NCBI RefSeq assembly: GCF_001949145.1
Contig: NW_019091482.1
Span: 586,770-650,769 of the forward strand
DNA: 64,000 bases
Origin: Acanthaster planci
Taxonomy: Eukaryota; Echinodermata; Asteroidea; Valvatida; Acanthasteridae
Direction of reading: 5' to 3'
In this document: one piece after another, positions 25,001 to 38,335 of the stretch
Position numbering within the stretch: position 1 is the first letter of the stretch
How the letters are laid out: every line of letters begins with the position of its first letter
Position numbers and translations under genes: made by a program
The notes under the pieces: model-generated
Told to the model about the DNA's origin: nothing
Databases searched by the model: none
Seen by the model: the letters and a program-made list of their open reading frames with translations, nothing else

Positions 25001-28000
25001 ACGCAGCGGATGAGGTACCTGAACAAAAATTTAAGATTTACGTCATGCCGTCTACTGAAGTCTGGCTTTAAAGGTCCACATGAAAGCTTACAACTGTTGT
25101 GGCCGAAAAGCTTACACGTAATCAGATTGAAAATAATATAGTTAAAACTTTATCCAGTCCCTGCTTGTATTCTTTGCATATAGCTGATGAATAAGTACAA
25201 GATATGCCTCCACATGCCCATGTGCGTGAAGTATATCAGCTGAAGAAAAAGAATAGAAGACAGGACAAGGTGTTGTCTGAAAAGTTGTAGGCCTAATTAA
25301 AGCTATATACAGTATACGTGGGCATATGACGTCACATGCATGGGGGGCTTTGGAGTTTTGGCAAAGGCACTTGGATTTCCTCCGTTTGCTGTACTGCTTG
25401 GTAAATTTTGAACTCAAAAATGAACATGATTATTTTAAACTGATGACCTGGTTTCTTCAATTAATGCCATAAGTTTCTATTGATGAAGGGCAAATTTTGG
25501 TTGTATTTCTAATGAACAATTACTTATATTCAAGTTTGAGCTATAACAGGATTAGAGATTTAAGATTGTTCCTTCAGTTAAGAAGGGACTTGTCCAGGAC
25601 TCTAGATATAGGGTAGTAGGCTTCTTGGTGGCACCTGCCACGTTTGTCCCCAGAACTTCTTTCCGAAGGAGGGGTAAAGTATTCATTAGCAGCAAGCCAA
25701 TGGAGGATGGAAGGGGATCAGTTCCAAGCAAACTGGTGATTTTTATCTCCGTTCATTTCTCTTTTTCCTCTTTCGTAAATCTCTTTTTCATTTCTTTTCC
25801 CCTTTTTTCCAAGGGGAAAGCGCCCTCCCTTATCCTCTCTCTCGTGAAGCCAGGTCGCGTTAAAAGACACCCCGACCAAAAAGAATCAAACTGAAAAGGG
25901 AAGTTTATTTTCCTTTTTCAGATTGAGGGACGAGGAGGCAAGTGTATCCCTGTGCAATGTGATCATGGGGATGATGAGCAAGTCAAGCTGCTGTTTGAGA
26001 GGATCTCCAAGGAGCAGAATGGACGACTCGATATCTTGGTGAACAACGCGTACTCGGCAATATCAGTAAGGTTTCACTTGAAGACCTTTCCAGCAAAACA
26101 ACAGAATCTATTCACAGAGCCATGGCTGTTTGGAAAGTTTCACTGCTATGTCTTGACACAAACCAGTCCCCGCTAACGATCAAATCGACAGTTGATTTAT
26201 TGGAGAATAATTGATTTGGGATCGCCAGGAAGGTTCTCTCTAGGGATTGAAGCTCTCCAAAGTAGCAAACATCGATACAAATCCAGCAACGGTGAAAGAA
26301 TCAGGGTCAGTTCCGACATAATTTCAAGTTGATGATGTTTCATCCTCTGCTCTCTTTTTTTTGGTTCCACCCCACATGCGGTCCATTTTGCCCTTCCCCC
26401 ATAGTTGTTTCCCATTCCCTCTCATTTTTATAGCTATTTAGCTGATCTTTCACAAATGCTTTTAGAAATTTAAAAAAACAACAGTTGAAAAAATCTTATC
26501 CTTTATTAAAACTGGAATAGGCGTTGCTAACAACGATTGGAAAGACTTTCTGGGAGATGCCAGTATCCATGTGGGACACAATCAACAGGGTTGGTTTAAG
26601 GTAGGAAAAATCCCGAAATAATACCTGAATGTTTTGTCCCTTTCATAACTGTGGCTGTTTTACAAAAGAAAACAGGAATTGCTTCGGTTAGAACTTGATC
26701 TCCAGCATACAGAGGAAATTGATTTAAAATACACATCGAATTTCATACTGTTCCCCGCATATCCTTGATGATTCTATGTGTATGCTGCGCTCTGGTGGTC
26801 TTGTGGTACTGTCTTGAGACCAGCAAAATATGGAGACCTCATGGCCAAATCGAGCCTCAGACAAAGACAAGCAAGAACTATTATCGAAATTTATAACGGT
26901 CTCGAGATTCAAAATGGTGGACAAAATTTGCAAAGTCGACTCTTATGTTTAAGAGAGTTTAAGACGTTTAAGTTTCCAGGCAAGGGCTGAGTCTCGTGAT
27001 CCAAGTACTTGGTATTAGTTCTTGAGGACTGTGACGGCGTCTGAATTACGGCTGTTGAAAATGCGTAAAGCCGCCAGCTCCTGGCGTGCGTCATTCCAGA
27101 TGTAGTCCGGTAATGGACCGATTGCGCCCGCTAAGTCACGTGACCTATAGTGGGTATTAAATATCAGCAAACACGGCGTTCACTAAAAGCAAAGTGTTTC
27201 AAAAGTATCGTTTACCAAAAAAGAAAAAAGCCGACGATAGGTGCCGTTCTCAGACTGCTGATTTGCTGGGTACATACCGTAAATTGGCTGTATTGTTTGT
27301 AAACAACACCCGCAACACACGTTAATATTGCAGTGATACGCACTATAGGTGACGTGATGTAACGGGCGCAATCGGTCTATTCGGATACGCATGGCCTCCA
27401 GTCTGGCGACGTGTGTCCCCTTTCCTTCATTCCAAGATGTGGATGCCTAAGAATTCTGTGTAGTGTGAATTGTATAATTATCGGAATGGTGATTTATTTT
27501 TCTTGCAAGACTCTAGAGATGACGTCAAGCTTAGCATGAATTTAATCTTGTTTCTCCTATAGGGGCCATTACGTGGCCACGTGGCACGCTGCTCAGATGA
27601 TGGTACCTGCTAAGCAGGGTCTCATTGTCAACATCTCATCTCATGGAGGTCTCTTCTATTTCCTCAATGCTCCCTACTGCGTGGGGAAAATTGGTGTAAG
27701 TGGTAAAACTCATTTGTCACAGAGAGAGGATAAAACAACTATGATAAAGGTCAATTTTTATAAAAGGTCAATTCCTTGGTCCTCGTTACTTGTTTGTTTA
27801 TAGACACATCATTTGATTTCACTAATTTCTTTTTAAATATTTCCTTTCGGGTCTCATGTTTGAGCTTTGTGAAAACGAGCAAATTAATTTCATATTTTGC
27901 TGGCTGGGGAAAATGTGGCAGAATCGTCAAGGTTTGGTTGCTGGTGTAAATAAATTTATACACAGTGGTGTGTTTTTGGCCTGTTTAATCAATGTGTCAG

Positions 28001-29431
28001 GGTTGGGCAGGGGTGGGGGGCGGGCCTGGGGAGTACAGTGGCCGAAATCACTCGCAAGGGCACTTGGTTACAATTTACCTCTCGGTCAATTCTGGAATCG
28101 TATTATAGGGAATAAGGCTTGGGGTACTTGACCGTTTTTTTTCTTTCACACGATGAAGTGTCTTTAAGGGATAACGCAAGGTACGGCATGTCTTGGGGGG
28201 GGGAATACATGCCCATTAGTATAAATACGTGTATCGGAGAAGTCAATGAAATCATTTCGGGGATGGATCTTGTGCAGTGTGATCGCATGGCTGTGGACTG
28301 TGGCCTGGAGTTGAAGAAAAACAACGTTGCCATGCTATCATTGTGGCCAGGACCGGCAAAGACGGAGCTGGTACTAGAAAAGTGGACCGCAGAGGACAGG
28401 ACAGATTTCGAAAAGGCCAGTTACGTGAGTATAAGACTGAACCAGACGAATACATGGGTGACGTGACGGACGGACAGACTGAATGCGAAGAGTAATAATG
28501 CCCTATCACTGAGAACGAGACGGCTGTAGGACTTTCTGGCTTCACTTTTTTAGACGTTGTTGTTGTTTGGAAAGTTTTTTAGCGACATATAATCGACCTG
28601 CTGCTATAAAGAACAATTTTCATTTTCTGCACTGTCAAAGGAATACGTCATGAAGTATGGCGAGACAATCGAGTATTCTGGAAAAGTGATTGCCCACCTT
28701 GCAAGAGGTAATGCTAAAAGCTTTGGCCAAGAATATTTAATTAGAGTTCAATTAAAAAATAACCAGTATATCCAATGGACTGAATGAATATAAATTCAGT
28801 ACATACCTACATGATCTTAATGGGAATAAAACAAAGAACGATCACACTTATCTGCCGCACTTCAGACCAGTGTTGAAGTCGAGTCACCAATTGTCGAGTC
28901 CGAGTCCCGAGTCATGAAAAATGTGACTCGAGTTCGAGTCCTGGACTCGAGTCATACAACATTGCTTCAAACACGAAAGTGTCAATAATCCTTTACAATG
29001 TACCATGTAATTAGATGACCACCATGAAATGCATTTTAGGGAGTCTGCGACATCGTAACAGTTCAACAATTTGAGCTGCTCACATTTCATAGTTCATTTC
29101 ATTTTTGTGAAAGAAATTTGGATGAAGGGGTATTGCGGTTGATATGTAGAGTTATTGTCAAAACGTTCGCACACGTAGAACTAACAAACTCTTTGTCGCG
29201 TGTCTTTATTTTGTAGATCCCAAAATCATGAATAAAACCGGTCGTATTTTCATCACCGCAGAGCTAGGATATGAGTATGGGTTCCGGGACATCGACGGTA
29301 AAGCTCCGGCAAGTTTGCGGCAAGTCAAGTCACTTTTCCACTGGACTGGCCACCCATGGCTGGCCGCCTTGACACCCTCATTCATTAGGTGTCCATACTG
29401 GCTGATGGCACTTTTAGGAAACCACTTCTAG
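22039..29431 (+). CDS. DHRS1: DHRS1-like short-chain dehydrogenase, copy 3
   Basis: Exons are 22039-22153, 24953-25014, 25922-26065, 26521-26600, 27563-27695, 28278-28424, 28641-28707 and 29217-29431, giving 320 residues with all introns GT-AG. SDR motifs are intact: TGASRGIG (14-21), NNAY (100-103), NISS and Y172/K176 in APYCVGK, SLWPGPAKTE, and a C-terminus ending LLGNHF. The gene looks mosaic: exon 1 and the first bases of intron 1 are close to copy 1, while exons 2 to 8 are close to copies 2 and 4. The switch lies somewhere in the 2.8 kb intron 1. That intron and intron 7 carry tracts of degenerate gacttg/gactcgag repeats, and intron 5 has a G-rich run. It is probably a working SDR, but its substrate is not predictable. 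Confidence 0.92.
23880..24065 (+). repeat. Degenerate gacttg/gactc repeat tract
   Basis: This stretch of intron 1 of copy 3 is dense in gacttg, gactcg and ggactc words. It includes an exact 32-base tandem duplication (23971-24002 and 24003-24034). It resembles the tracts at 28865-28960 and 62185-62630. Confidence 0.65.
28005..28031 (+). other. G-rich run, possible G-quadruplex
   Basis: Five G-runs of three or more (GGG, GGGG, GGGGGG, GGG, GGGG) lie within 27 bases in intron 5 of copy 3. Short spacers fit a quadruplex-forming motif on the + strand. A function is not implied. Confidence 0.4.
28865..28960 (+). repeat. Degenerate gagtcgagtc repeat tract
   Basis: In intron 7 of copy 3 the words gtcgagtc, gagtccgagtcccgagtc and gactcgagt recur within 100 bases. 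It belongs to the same sequence class as 62185-62630. Confidence 0.55.
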
Positions 29432-30252
29432 AAAAGTATGGCAGTGTGAATCCAGGGTAGAAATAATGCATTACAATCAATGGCGAGTATCCGCGGAGCA
29501 GTCAGGCATCCCCCCACAAAATGCAATCTATTTGTGACAAGTAGTAAGAAAAATGGTGATTTGGTGACCCTTCCGGAAGCTTGTAAAGAGACCCAACCTT
29601 CAGCCTCGTCCTTCACAAATGCATAAAAGGTTACCCAAAAAATGCCACAATAATTGTACCACAAAACCATTTAATTGAGTTCCCGTTGAAATTTTGGTTC
29701 TGGATCTCTCAAAATTGATGCCTGAGACATCCAGGATACGACTCGCCTCAGTTAGTTCTAGAACTATAGGTTTAAATATTGAAATTATCGGGGTTCACAA
29801 TCCTGTGGTCCTCTACAGTTCCTCAAACCAAACTGGAGTGGATATTTGTGTTTCAGGTTGTTATTAATATCGTTGTCATAGTCGCCTTCAAAAGTTGCAC
29901 TAAACGTGATAGACCTAAAATGACAGATAACCAAAAGGCTGGCATGTAATGGTTCCAAATCAGAAATACCTCATCAAACAGTTTAACAGACGTAATTAAT
30001 ATTATCTAGTTGAGAGGTTCTGTTATATAATTTTTTATTTAGCATCATACGACGCCAATCGTGTGTGTGTGTGTACTGGTGTGTGTAAGGGGAGTTTCGA
30101 TTAGGGGTTGAGGAAATAGCCATAAATGGATATTTGATTTTCAGAGGTCTTTCAGATACCTTTAATTTCCAATACATAATAATTTGGCAGTAGTTTGTGG
30201 GGATCTTTTTTTATTCTTGACCATCTCTGAAAACATTTGTTTTTTTGGCGGG

Positions 30253-30320
30253 GTTGTTTGTTTGTTTGTTTGTTGGGGTGTTGGGGTTGTTTGTTTGGGT
30301 TGTTTGTTTGTTTGTTTGTT
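30253..30320 (+). repeat. (TTTG)n simple repeat
   Basis: Repeated gtttgtttgtttg units are interrupted by ttggggtgttgggg. An open frame of 69 codons across it is a low-complexity artefact. Confidence 0.7.
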
Positions 30321-31560
30321 CGTACGTCAAGGGATGAAATTATATTTGTACAATTTTGACCTCTTGGTTCGCATAACTACCGTATCTAACTGAAGCGCCA
30401 TCCTCGTTCCAATATAATAAAGCATGTACATGTCCCATACGTCGATCATGATGCGAAATATTCATTGTGGAGGTACTCTACTGAACGTCCCGATAAAGGA
30501 ATTATGCATCCCAAGTTTACCCTTGAATTGCATCATGGTGGTGCATATCACATGATCTCGTACAGAAATTTGAGTTTTCCTTTCCTATTATTAACAGCGC
30601 GTTAGACGAAAAATTTTCATGTAAAAATACTATAAGTGATTTTTAGCGTTAAGTATACTCAGATTTGTTTTCGGATACTTTTGAATGGTGAAATACAAAT
30701 GAAAACGTGTGGTTTGGCAAAATTGATATATTACAATGTCGAAGTGATAATAAAAACACCGTCTTGGTGATAAACAGAGTTTCTTGACCGTGATACGTTA
30801 GTGTAATTTATGATTTAAAAAAGTTTGCAACTAGCAAATACGTTATAGGCTTGAATTTCTGAAAGGATCTGTTGTTGTCTATAAATTATGACAATCGTTT
30901 GTCTTGTTTAGGGACGTTTGACATATTTACTGCTTTGTTTTTATTCAAGATTTTAAAAATTGGGAGACGTAAACATCAAAGGTTTGGTTAATTTTCACTG
31001 CTCTCAAGACCCGTTTTAACGTCAAACACATATTCATAATGGTAAAATATCTGACTTCATCAATGAAGTTCTTTTCAATTATTAAGATCAGTGGAATTTT
31101 GTTCAGCAGCTCGAGATCAGCGCATTTTCATGCATGGTTTTCATTTACACTCTGCTGGTGAGAACCATGTGCTTAAGACCCGCCTGATGCCCGCCTGTGC
31201 TTTTTCCGTAATTTAAATTACCATGTTAGTGTTTTGCACATTTAGGATACGGCCTAAATGTACGCTGTTATGCTCAAATGTCACATTGTAAACTGACTAT
31301 TCAACCGTGGAGTTTGAAGTATTCAATATGATAGTGGGTTTTTAAAAAATATTTTTCTTTAAAAATTGGCCTTTTTGAAGGCAAAAATTGAGTTATAATC
31401 ATACTTTTGAACGTTATAAATTATGAAGTCGCGCACTTTGCAGCTTTAACCGTTAAATTGGCTCTTCCGTGGATTTTATAAAGCAATATTCGCCTATCCC
31501 ATATAAAAACGCATTGTCCTCTTGTCACAAAGATAAAATAAATTTATATCATTTATTTAC

Positions 31561-31640
31561 TTTATTTGCCTTACCCTGCACTTCTGGTGTGTTTCCACGC
31601 TTTATTTGCCTTACCCTGCACTTTTGGTGTGTTTCCACGC
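31561..31640 (+). repeat. 40-base tandem duplication upstream of copy 4
   Basis: Units 31561-31600 and 31601-31640 differ at a single base. They sit in what would be the promoter or 5' UTR of copy 4. Confidence 0.75.
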
Positions 31641-34272
31641 TACTCACGTATAAATATTAGGTGGTTAACATTTCACTCGATTGGGTCACTGGATATGGAG
31701 GGTCGGCATATTGCCGGGAAGGTTTGTCTGGTGACAGGCTAGTCGTGGGATCGGCAAAGGCATTGCTCTTCAGCTCGGAGAGGCTGGTGCCAGGGTGTAT
31801 AGCACTGGCATTTCCACTTTTCAACACTATGCTTTCATTATCCGATCCGACTACAAGCCGCTATTAATGAAGGGGGCTTTACAGCGAAATGCCATTACTT
31901 GGAAAGGGGAAGTAGGCCTAATATGCGTTGTCGTATAATGCGGTATGGGTGTCATGTTGATAAGTGAGGCTTCAAAGTCGACAACTTGTTATAATGTGCG
32001 TTTATTCCCGTTGAATAAGGTTCCAAGGCTACGAATTTGGGCAGTAAATCTGGGTTGCCAGTGGGTCCTGGTCGTTCCACTGTCGAGATGGGATTGAATG
32101 GTCTTTTGTTGTTGTTGTTTGTTGTTTTTCCTCTGTGTTATTCCTATTCTGATGCTTCAAAAGTGATATCTAAACACCTTCTCCAACGTTATGGAGCCGT
32201 AAAGTCAACGTGCTTCCTGCACAGCCTGTCTTTCGCAGAAGACATAAGCTGACATTTGAGCGATGGTTCTTTTATGTTGTTCTGCACTGCATTGTTTTGT
32301 GTTAAACTGATACCCGTTTGTTACCATTAATTGTTAACTTATATTCACTAGACAGCAGATACCTTGGATGCAATGCTTTTCAGTAATTCAGGCTAATGAA
32401 TGCTGATAGGTAGATATTGGATTATATTCAAATAATAGCGATTAAAGATAGCTACCACGCAAAGAATGCTATGCCATGACCGAATATTATAAACTCGTAT
32501 TTGCCTTTGAATTTGCATAGGTCGGTCGCTGGACCCAAAAGGCAAAGGAAAACCTGGCTCTCTGAGGGACACAGCGGATGAGGTAAAAAAATTGAAGAGT
32601 TTACATCAATGTTTATTTCTTGCTTTCAACGTACAACGTCAAAATAGGGTACTCTTTGTAAATCTAGTGAGTGCAGTATGCCAGTCTTACGAAATGTAAA
32701 TGTACCACATATAATTACACGCTTCTGCTCCCAAGTTCACACGTACCCAGAGTGACATTCCCGTTCCTTGTTACCATTCTTTTCAAGTAGCTGATGATTC
32801 TTTTCATGTAGATGGACTGTATCTATATTCCCACGGAAATAAAGTATGTGAAGTAAAACTGTGTGCTATGATTGATCTCCCAGAAGTCTTAACAGTTATA
32901 ACTAATAATGTAATCTATGCATCCGCCCGTGATGCTACAAGCTTCGGGGAGACATTGGAGCGGGCAAAGGGAGTTTGTATCCTCCTCCCATTTGCAGTAC
33001 TTTTATAACTAAATTTCAAAGAAAAAATCGTCCACGTGCCCTAAAAGCAAAATGAAATTTAAGCTTTTAGGTCAAGGATCCGGTTTCTTTAATTTTTTCA
33101 AAAATTCCTGTTGAAAACTGCTGTTGTGTCTTTATGAAATAATTGTTTATTTTCAAGAAAAGCGAAATAACAAAATAGAGATTTCTGAGATTAAAGATTG
33201 TTACCTCTGTCGAGAAGATAATTATTCAGGAGTCTGAAGAAAATTTAATGAAGAGAAGATAATTTGGTACAGTGGCAACTGCCTTGGCAGTCACCAGGAT
33301 TTTTTTCCAGGGGCAAAATACTCATCAGCGGCAAGCTGGTTAGCGAACGGTGAAAGCAGGTCTTTTCGATAAGGTAATTTCAAGAACAGTGATTTTCAAC
33401 TCATTATCTTTTCTGTCCTTTTTTGTCATTTTTTTCCCGGAGGAAAGCACTCCCTGGCGTCCCTGGCGATACCAATGGAATTTCTTGTTTTAAAAGACAC
33501 CCAAACAAAGAGAGAATCAAACCGAAAAGGAAAGTGTTTTTCCCCCTTTCAGATCGAGGGACGAGGAAGCAAGTGTATCCCTGTGCAATGTGATCATGGG
33601 GATGATGAGCAAGTCAAGTTGCTGTTTGAGAGGATCTCCAAGGAGCAGAATGGACGACTCGATATCTTGGTGAACAACGCGTTCTCAGCAACATCGGTGA
33701 GGTTTCATTCTAAGACCCCCCCGGTTCCAGGGCAACACAACTTAATCTAGTACCATGGCCGTTTGGAAATGTGTGCCTCGGTTAATTAACTGAAACAAAG
33801 CGGTCCCTCTTGACGATGAAATTGGCATTTGATTTATTGGATAATAATTGATTATGGGCGTCTCTAGGAAAGCGGAAGGCTCTTTGCGGGGGCAAAGTAC
33901 TCAAAAGAAGCAAACATTAATTCCAACCATCAATGTTGTAAGAATGGGAGTCTGTCCCAAAGTATTTTTACATTGGTAACTTTCTCCCCTCTCCTTCTTT
34001 TTTCTTCTTTCCACCTATTTTCTTTCCAATTTGTTTTTTACTTTGTAATTTTCCCATTATCTTCCACTAAAATACTCTTAGGGATGCTTTTGAAATGTCA
34101 AAATGACATTTCTAAAAACAAGAACTTGTTTCTTCTATTGGAACTGGAATAGGCGTTGCTAACAACGACTGGAAAGACGTTTTGGGAGATGCCTGTATCC
34201 ATGTGGGACACGATCAACAGGGTTGGTTTGAGGTAGAAAAGTGAATGTTTTGTTCCGTTTCGTAAATCTGCT

Positions 34273-35089
34273 NNNNNNNNNNNNNNNNNNNNNNNNNNNN
34301 NNNNNNNNNNNNNNNNNNNNNNNNNNNNNNNNNNNNNNNNNNNNNNNNNNNNNNNNNNNNNNNNNNNNNNNNNNNNNNNNNNNNNNNNNNNNNNNNNNNN
34401 NNNNNNNNNNNNNNNNNNNNNNNNNNNNNNNNNNNNNNNNNNNNNNNNNNNNNNNNNNNNNNNNNNNNNNNNNNNNNNNNNNNNNNNNNNNNNNNNNNNN
34501 NNNNNNNNNNNNNNNNNNNNNNNNNNNNNNNNNNNNNNNNNNNNNNNNNNNNNNNNNNNNNNNNNNNNNNNNNNNNNNNNNNNNNNNNNNNNNNNNNNNN
34601 NNNNNNNNNNNNNNNNNNNNNNNNNNNNNNNNNNNNNNNNNNNNNNNNNNNNNNNNNNNNNNNNNNNNNNNNNNNNNNNNNNNNNNNNNNNNNNNNNNNN
34701 NNNNNNNNNNNNNNNNNNNNNNNNNNNNNNNNNNNNNNNNNNNNNNNNNNNNNNNNNNNNNNNNNNNNNNNNNNNNNNNNNNNNNNNNNNNNNNNNNNNN
34801 NNNNNNNNNNNNNNNNNNNNNNNNNNNNNNNNNNNNNNNNNNNNNNNNNNNNNNNNNNNNNNNNNNNNNNNNNNNNNNNNNNNNNNNNNNNNNNNNNNNN
34901 NNNNNNNNNNNNNNNNNNNNNNNNNNNNNNNNNNNNNNNNNNNNNNNNNNNNNNNNNNNNNNNNNNNNNNNNNNNNNNNNNNNNNNNNNNNNNNNNNNNN
35001 NNNNNNNNNNNNNNNNNNNNNNNNNNNNNNNNNNNNNNNNNNNNNNNNNNNNNNNNNNNNNNNNNNNNNNNNNNNNNNNNNNNNNNNNN
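34273..35089. other. Assembly gap (N)
   Basis: A run of N inside intron 4 of copy 4. No exon is expected here, because exons 4 and 5 lie on either side. Open frames spanning it are meaningless. Confidence 0.99.
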
Positions 35090-37961
35090 TTTTAACTAAA
35101 CTGAAGAATGCATGCACTTCCTATTGTTGCCTGAATAACCTTGGTATTGTCTTTGACGTATGCTGCGTTCTAATGGTTTCAATCGCACGATCAGCAAAAT
35201 ATCAACACCCTAATGCACGTAATGCAAAAATCTGGACTTGCAGTGCCCTTATTCAGCCCAGGGACCACTGAAGCCGCTGACGGCCAGCTTAACGTGCCGA
35301 AGGCTCGCTCGCCATTATTAACCAAATCGTTTGTGGGAACATAACACTAATTAAAATGACACGAAAGCCAACGATTACCTTTGTATTTGGCTCGATAAGA
35401 CGGCCGCCGGTGGCTTCAGTTGGTACAAGAGCATCGCGAGTCCAGACTTTTTAATCTGACATCCATGCCTCAATGTACCAGGCCAGCCTAGGCCGGGGAC
35501 AAGTAAGTTACTATATAAATCTAACCCACCAAGAGACCACCAATGGTGGATAATGATTGCTAAACACCGAGTATTATTTAAAGAAGTGGCCTCTTCCAGG
35601 CAAGGGGTACGTCTTAAGATTCTGCGCACAAATGCACAAAGCCGCTAGCTAGCAGTAATAGCATGATTGTTAATGCAAGACGTAGCCAAGTAATCAAGAC
35701 ACACCTGGCATCCAGACTAGCAACGTGTGTCCCCTTTCCTTTATTCCACGATGTTGATACCTACTTGATAAAGTATTCCCACTACTAGGATGTTGTACAC
35801 ACTAAGAGCGATGATAAGTTCTTCTATCTTACAAGACTTCAGAGACGACGTAGAGATTAGTATGCATTTAATCCTGTTTCTCCGATAGGGGCCATTACGT
35901 GGCCACGTGGCACGCTGCTCAGATGATGGTACCTGCGAAACAGGGTCTCATCGTCAATATCTCATCGTCTGCAGGCCTCATCCGTTTCTTCAGCGCTCTG
36001 TATTGCGTGGGGAAAACTTCTGTAAGTGGCAAAATTATCGTTTGTCGCTGAAAGGGGATAAAAGGTCGTTTCTCTTAGTCTTTGTTGTATTTGTAGGCGC
36101 ATCTTTTAATTCTTTGGTTTCTTTCTTTTCTAATATCTTTTCTCGGGTCTTGTGATTGAAGTGGATAGATACAGCAAATATTAGCTTACTATTCTAAGGA
36201 TAAAGGACAAAATCTCTGAAAATTGTCAAGATTGGTAATTACACAAATGTATAAGCGTATTTAAACATAGCAATGTGTTCCAGTTCTGTTTAATCGCCAA
36301 GGTTTTTAATTAGAGGGGACTGGTACTTTCCTTTCGGTTAATTTTGGAACCGTGTCATAAGGAATAAGGTTTGGTGTATTCAACCTATCGCTTCATATTG
36401 TCTTATAGTGTGTTAACTTGAGAGGGAAATTTGTTATGGGACAATAGGTGTGTCTTCCAAGACGAGATTGTGCATGCCATTGACATAAATGTCTTTAGAA
36501 GAAATCATGAATCATTTTGGATGTGATGCTGTGTAGTGTGATCGCATGGCGGTGGACTGTGGCCTGGAGTTGGAGAAACACAACGTTGCGATGTTGTCAT
36601 TGTGGCCAGGACAAGTGACGACGGAGATGGTACTAGAAAAGTGGACTGCACAGGACAGGACAGACCTCGATAAGAAGAATTACGTGAGTGAAAAAATACA
36701 CCTGACAAGTGCATGGTTGACACGACGGACAAACAGACAGATGCAAACAGCATAAGCTACAGGCCCAAGGAAGGAGACGGGTGTGAGTGGGATTAAATAT
36801 AGGCAGCATTACCTGCACAACCCGTGCACAAGTCCCAAGACAGACAGTGAACCTCGTAAGGGCAAAGAAGAAACATCCATTCCAATGTTTATTATTATTT
36901 ACTTCCATAAAGCTGTTTTCAGAAGTTATAAGATGTTTCTGGTGGACTTCCCGGAGACATTTAAGCGACCTCGTGCTATAATCAGAAATTGATTTTTGAT
37001 CATTTTATAGGAATACTTCATGAAGTATGGCGAGTCAATCGAGTATTCGGGCAAAGCGATTGTCCACCTTGCAAAAGGTAATGCTACGAACTAAGGCAAA
37101 AATCTTCATATTTTGCGATCAGAAAGTAATCTACATGTATTAAAAGCGCTGGCTGGCTCGATTTCTTTTTCACATAGTCAATTATATTAGCTTAGATCAA
37201 GTTGTAAAGTTTACCCGAAAAAAGGAAAGAAAGTTAATAGAACCCCTTCCATGTGTTTAAGTTTCTGTCTTGAACTATGATCATGAATGTCAATGCGCTG
37301 GAATTGGCCAACCAGAAGTACGATATCGAGATTCAGATTCTGATGTACTCTCAAACATTTAGCTTATATTTCTAAATTTTTGAACTGTAGGCTATATGGA
37401 TCAGTTTGTGACTTCATTCGCGGGTACTAAAATGAAGAAATATATCAGTTGATGATTGACTAAATCAGTCTCGTAATTGGTCCGTGCATAAAATGCATGC
37501 ATTATTTGTCATGAAATCCCATGATGCAATTAAAATGTCGAAATCTTTCGAAATTCCGAATTAAGAGATCACAAAATGTAAAACGCAAACAGATGTCATA
37601 CTCTGCCCTTTAGTTGCGATTGAGTACGGTACGGGCTACTAAAATGAAGAGAACCAATATTTTGAGTCACTGTATGCTAAATAATTGAAAAAATGGTAAT
37701 TTGCATGTTCAAATATGGATTTATAGAATGTCAACATCATTTATGTGGACGTCAAACATGTGAAGTTTTTGCATACACTTTAATCAACATGAATGAAGAC
37801 TTCTAAAATCTGAGCAATAGACACCGATCCAGTTTATTAATTCGACTTTAGTTGCATTTCCTTTATCCGGGGGGGGGGGTTGACGGCCAAACGCAATACA
37901 CACACATGTGTTACGTTAATGACATCGATTTTGATGTTTATGAATGTGAAACGCATGAATA

Positions 37962-38130
37962 TGGGCGATTGACAATAGTGAGCCTCCAAGAGTTTGCAAC
38001 GCGTGGCCAATCACGATGCGTGAAATCAATCGGCCCGATGCACGTTTGGAAAGGGTCGACAGATTTGGCGTTTTGTGATTGGCCAAAAATTTTTGTAAAC
38101 TCTTGGAGGTGCACTATTGTAAATCGCCCG
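37962..38130. mobile_element. MITE-like palindromic element, copy B
   Basis: This 169-base element lies in intron 7 of copy 4 and is flanked by TA on both sides (37960-37961 and 38131-38132). Terminal inverted repeats start gggcgattgacaatagtg and include cctccaagagttt on the left with aaactcttggagg on the right. An inner pair ggccaatcac/gtgattggcc is also present. A TA duplication and long inverted repeats fit a Tc1/mariner-type non-autonomous element. Copy A is at 12041-12190. Confidence 0.75.
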
Positions 38131-38144
38131 TATTAACGCATTGG

Positions 38145-38335
38145 TCGATTTCGCCGCCTGTTATTGACACAGGTTTTTTGTTCTCGCGCTCAAACGGCGG
38201 GAGCACGACTCAAGAACACTGTTCTCGTAACTTGCAGGATCACATACCGCCTCCTCGTCAGGGTTTCACATGAACACACGGAAAAACTTGTGAGATGTTG
38301 ATTTTTTAACAGATGCAAAGAGACAACGGGAAGGG
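38145..38335 (+). repeat. Dispersed repeat, partner of 10592-10815
   Basis: It matches the reverse complement of 10592-10815. It abuts the end of MITE-like copy B by about 15 bases. Confidence 0.65.

Larger units (their letters stand above)
29432..31694. other. Spacer between copies 3 and 4
   Basis: No gene is recognised. The first 600 bases resemble the 3' flank of copy 2. A short (GT)n run is at 30060-30075 and a TTTG/TTGGGG-rich tract at 30253-30320. A 40-base tandem duplication ends 55 bases before the copy 4 start. Confidence 0.4.

Noticed and set aside
34098-35117. Long frames spanning the N gap (also 50803-51793)
   Set aside because: They are open only because N is not a stop.
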